From Rossellomorea marisflavi (lineage in GTDB: Bacteria; Bacillota; Bacilli; Bacillales; Bacillaceae_B), in assembly GCA_003667865.1 (NCBI GenBank), contig CP033051.1:2444501-2508500 (forward strand): DNA of 64,000 nt, written 5' to 3'. Both the position numbers and the translations under genes were made by a program. The notes beneath the pieces are model-generated. The model had not been told where the DNA came from and did not search any database. It saw only the letters and a list, made by a program, of their open reading frames with translations. Positions 61,556-64,000 of this stretch are shown here, one piece after another. Position 1 is the first letter of the stretch. Each line of letters begins with the position of its first letter.

Positions 61556-62584
61556 TTGATAAAACCATTCGTTCCGCAATTAGTCTATTTTGAACCAGCT
61601 GCTTTAGATTATCCTCTAGGCCAAGAGTTGAAAGAGAAATTCGAAAAAATGGATGTTGAGATTCGTTATACTACTTCTCATAATCAAGTCCGTAATTTAC
61701 CAGGAGAAAACCACTTTCAAAAGTATCGTGTTGCGAAGTCTACTCTAGTCGTTGGAGTAAGAAAAACTCTAAAATTTGATACATCAAAGCCATCTGCAGA
61801 GTATGCAATTCCATTTGCAACTGGATGCATGGGCCATTGTCATTATTGTTACTTACAAACAACTATGGGGAGTAAACCCTATATTCGTACATACGTAAAT
61901 GTGGACGAAATATTTGAACAAGCTGATAAGTATATTGCAGAACGTGCACCAGAGATTACCCGATTTGAAGCAGCATGTACGTCTGATATTGTTGGAATTG
62001 ACCATTTAACTCATACATTAAAAAGAGCAATCGAACATTTTGGCAAATCTGAACACGGAAAGCTTCGTTTTGTAACGAAATTTCATCATGTTGATCATTT
62101 GTTAGATGCGGAGCATAATGGAAAAACACGTTTCCGTTTTAGTATCAATGCAGATTATGTAATTAAAAACTTTGAACCAGGAACTTCTCCCCTTGCAAAA
62201 CGTTTAGAAGCTGCTGGAAAAGTTGCCAGAGCAGGTTATCCACTAGGGTTCATTGTGGCTCCAATCTATATTCATGAAGGCTGGGAAGAGGGCTATAAAA
62301 CGATGTTTGAACGCTTAGAAGCAGAGCTACCAGAAGAAGCAAAAAAGGATCTAACGTTTGAATTTATTCAGCATCGCTTTACGAAACCAGCAAAGAAAGT
62401 CATTGAAAAAAATTACCCAATGACGAAATTGGAATTAGATGAGGAAAAAAGACGATACAAGTGGGGTAGGTATGGTATTGGAAAATACATCTACCAAAAA
62501 GACGAAGAAGAGGCATTGAAGGATCACTTATTTGCTTATAAAGACAAATTCTTCCCGAATGCAAAATTGGAGTACTTTACTTAA
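61556..62584 (+). CDS. splB: Spore photoproduct lyase SplB
   Basis: 342 residues from a TTG start after AAAGGAGGAG. The radical-SAM cluster motif is CMGHCHYCYLQT, where the CxxxCxxC ligands bind the 4Fe-4S cluster. ACTSDIVGIDHLTH supplies the SPL-specific Cys near residue 140, the hydrogen-atom donor. HRFTKPAKKVIEKNYP and a C-terminal Tyr-rich segment also fit. It repairs the thymine dimer of UV-treated spores during germination. Confidence 0.97.
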   Translation: MIKPFVPQLVYFEPAALDYPLGQELKEKFEKMDVEIRYTTSHNQVRNLPGENHFQKYRVAKSTLVVGVRKTLKFDTSKPSAEYAIPFATGCMGHCHYCYLQTTMGSKPYIRTYVNVDEIFEQADKYIAERAPEITRFEAACTSDIVGIDHLTHTLKRAIEHFGKSEHGKLRFVTKFHHVDHLLDAEHNGKTRFRFSINADYVIKNFEPGTSPLAKRLEAAGKVARAGYPLGFIVAPIYIHEGWEEGYKTMFERLEAELPEEAKKDLTFEFIQHRFTKPAKKVIEKNYPMTKLELDEEKRRYKWGRYGIGKYIYQKDEEEALKDHLFAYKDKFFPNAKLEYFT

Positions 62585-62689
62585 ATAATAAGGTGCTTAT
62601 AATGAAAATGATTTCTTTCATTTTAAAAATTTGTTAATCCACAGAGTTGCTTGGAGCTGAAAGCAACGGACTTTTAAATAAGCAAAAGA

Positions 62690-63267
62690 ACCTGGGACAT
62701 AATACTAATCCACCCTTAAAGACGAACAATATTTATATTATACTCAACATAGTACCCGTATCTATTAATCAGTATTAACCAATATAAAAGTTCGTTCCAT
62801 TGCGCTACAGACACTCGCTTTCCACGGGGAGGAACCTGAGCCTCCTCTCAGAAAGGCGGAGGTGAGCGGTTAGGGACGTATGGATTGGAGCGAACCGCAC
62901 GAGATAAAGGAAACACGGCGAACATAGTGAGCCGATGTTGACTTATCTGGGTATCGTACCTACTGGAACGATACCTTCCTCTTTTTTGTGAAATCCACTA
63001 GTCCCTGCGAGCCGGAGCTAGACACCGCTTCGCCTGCGGGGTTCCGTTCCAGTGGGTACGTCACCTTGGTCTCAGCCTTTCCTCTGATCCCGTAGGAGTC
63101 GAGTGTCTTCCGCTACATTCCACTAAGTCTTTAAAAACAGCGAGTGAAATGGTAAAGCATGTTAAAAAACAGTAAATAAAGACCCGAACAATTCAGCAAA
63201 ATATCCGTTAGATATCTCCTGATTGTTCGGGTTTATGATTAGCTCAAATACTTATTTCCCAACCTCT
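62690..63267. repeat. Long non-coding repeat, copy 2, with a nested repeat
   Basis: This fills most of the 690-base gap after splB. Starting CCTGGGACATAA and ending CCCAACCTC, it has the same parts as the repeat at 11.4 kb in reverse order: GTTCCGTTCCAGTGGGTACG, then CCTTGGTCTCAGCC, then a CCCGAAC ... GTTCGGG hairpin. A further GC-rich block (about 62,860-63,030) interrupts it and has its own inverted parts (GCGGT...ACCGC, TATCGTACC...GGTACG-like). This looks like one repeat inserted in another. No coding frame. Confidence 0.75.
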
Positions 63268-63274
63268 TTCACTT

Positions 63275-63412
63275 TTACTCACTTTCAGGTGTTATATTAA
63301 AAAACTCAGCTTCTTTCATACGTTGAATATCATCTTTACTCTTCTTAGCCTTACTCATTTTGCCGTCAGATTCATAACTTTGCTTAAATGTCTCTTCATT
63401 TTTTTTCTTCAT
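63275..63412 (-). CDS. 45-residue charged protein
   Basis: ATG at 63412 with a perfect AGGAGG upstream. The product, MKKKNEETFKQSYESDGKMS then KAKKSKDDIQRMKEAEF and a NITPESE tail, is almost entirely polar and probably disordered. It resembles the many tiny charged proteins of spore formers, but I cannot assign it to a family. The strong ribosome site supports it. Confidence 0.6.
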   Translation of the reverse strand: MKKKNEETFKQSYESDGKMSKAKKSKDDIQRMKEAEFFNITPESE

Positions 63413-63554
63413 ACTATCAAGCCTCCTTATGATTATCGTGTGTTACTAAAACGAAATTGATTCATCTTCATTTTTAGAAAAAATTATATTATAAAAGGAT
63501 ATTACCTATTTGTGTCGAACCTATAGAAAATCAAATTTTTAAGGGAGTCGACTA

Positions 63555-64000
63555 ATGTTTACTTACACAATTAATGAATCACTTTCACTAAAATTAGTTG
63601 AAATGAAGGATGCAGAAAGAATATTTGAACTTACTAACTCTAATCGCTCTCATTTACGCCAGTGGCTTCCGTGGTTAGATTGGACTCAAAACCAACAGGA
63701 TACAGAAGCTTGGATAAAGGGTGCAATGGAAGGGTATGCTTCTCAAAGAAGTATTACAACAGCAATAATATATAAAGAAAGCATCGTAGGGGTAGCTAGT
63801 TTCAATTCACTAGATTGGTCAAATAAAATAGCTTATATTGGATATTGGCTTGGCCAGGAGTTTCAAGGAAATGGTATTGTAACAAGTGTTGCAGAGGCAC
63901 TCACTCAATATGCATTTGAAACATTAGAATTTAATCGGGTTGATATCCGAGCAGCTGAATTCAATAAAAAAAGTAGAGCAATTCCTGAACGATTAGGCTT
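63555..64000 (+). CDS. GNAT acetyltransferase, RimL/YdaF type (3' end outside window)
   Basis: 148 codons before the window ends. AAGGGAG precedes the ATG. MFTYTINESLSLKLVEMKDA, the RSHLRQWLPWLDW motif, IGYWLGQEFQGNGIVTSVAEAL (acetyl-CoA loop) and VDIRAAEFNKKSRAIPERLGF are those of RimL-like ribosomal-protein N-acetyltransferases; B. subtilis YdaF is about 180 residues. Substrate open. Confidence 0.88.
   Translation, partial: MFTYTINESLSLKLVEMKDAERIFELTNSNRSHLRQWLPWLDWTQNQQDTEAWIKGAMEGYASQRSITTAIIYKESIVGVASFNSLDWSNKIAYIGYWLGQEFQGNGIVTSVAEALTQYAFETLEFNRVDIRAAEFNKKSRAIPERLG

Noticed and set aside
1..64000. tRNA or rRNA genes, including a tRNA as insertion site for the element
   Set aside because: No cloverleaf or rRNA sequence was recognised; the element uses spoVR as its target.

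Overview
The window is low-GC DNA from an endospore-forming member of the Bacillaceae (Bacillus sensu lato). It carries a spore photoproduct lyase locus (splA-splB), spoVR, an MhqR-type quinone-stress operon, a PurR-type operator and a TPP riboswitch. A gene run matches, from memory, the Bacillus subtilis yhcT-yhcU / yhcX / pgcA / yhcY-yhcZ / yhdB / spoVR order. No database was searched; all names rest on motifs and remembered family features.

Layout. 1-6.5 kb: the start of a purine permease with its PurR-type promoter, a RocB-like peptidase, small membrane genes, mscL, a flavin monooxygenase and an ATP-grasp enzyme. 6.56-8.13 kb: a HUH (IS91-type) insertion sequence. 8.2-26.6 kb: ordinary chromosome, with an ABC exporter, an NhaC-type antiporter, non-coding repeats, helD, an aldo/keto reductase, a DoxX/WrbA quinone-detoxification pair, rluA-type yhcT, yhcU, bdbC with a thioredoxin, yhcX, pgcA, yhcY-yhcZ and yhdB. 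53-64 kb: small membrane genes, a chromate transporter, an aldo/keto reductase, a kinase-fold phosphotransferase, a TPP-riboswitch thiamine-precursor operon (thiY, thiamine-binding protein, thiX, thiZ, TatD-like hydrolase), splAB and an acetyltransferase.

The main discovery is at 27,736-52,388. spoVR is cut in two by a 24.6-kb mobile element flanked by a 17-bp direct repeat of the spoVR sequence. Joining the halves at the repeat restores an in-frame 473-residue SpoVR. The arrangement resembles the sigK-skin and spsM-SPbeta elements, which serine recombinases excise in the mother cell. The element has three large serine recombinase genes; one, on the minus strand, has a sigma-E-like promoter, and one is broken by an IS21 insertion. 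A third, complete att-like site in the middle (47,559-47,604) shares the central TG dinucleotide and suggests two elements in tandem.

Cargo is mostly defence-like: a PIN toxin with a putative antitoxin, a type II-short CBASS operon (CD-NTase, E2-like protein, HNH-SAVED nuclease), a RecJ-like nuclease operon, a GTPase, and, in the right-hand sub-element, an overlapping gene pair that I cannot match to a named system. The first gene encodes a degenerate SIR2-like domain, a P-loop NTPase, helical repeats and a C-terminal OB-fold-like segment. The second encodes a protein with a HEPN-type R-x4-H motif and a tail resembling the C-terminus of CCA-adding enzymes. This pair is the best candidate for an undescribed system.
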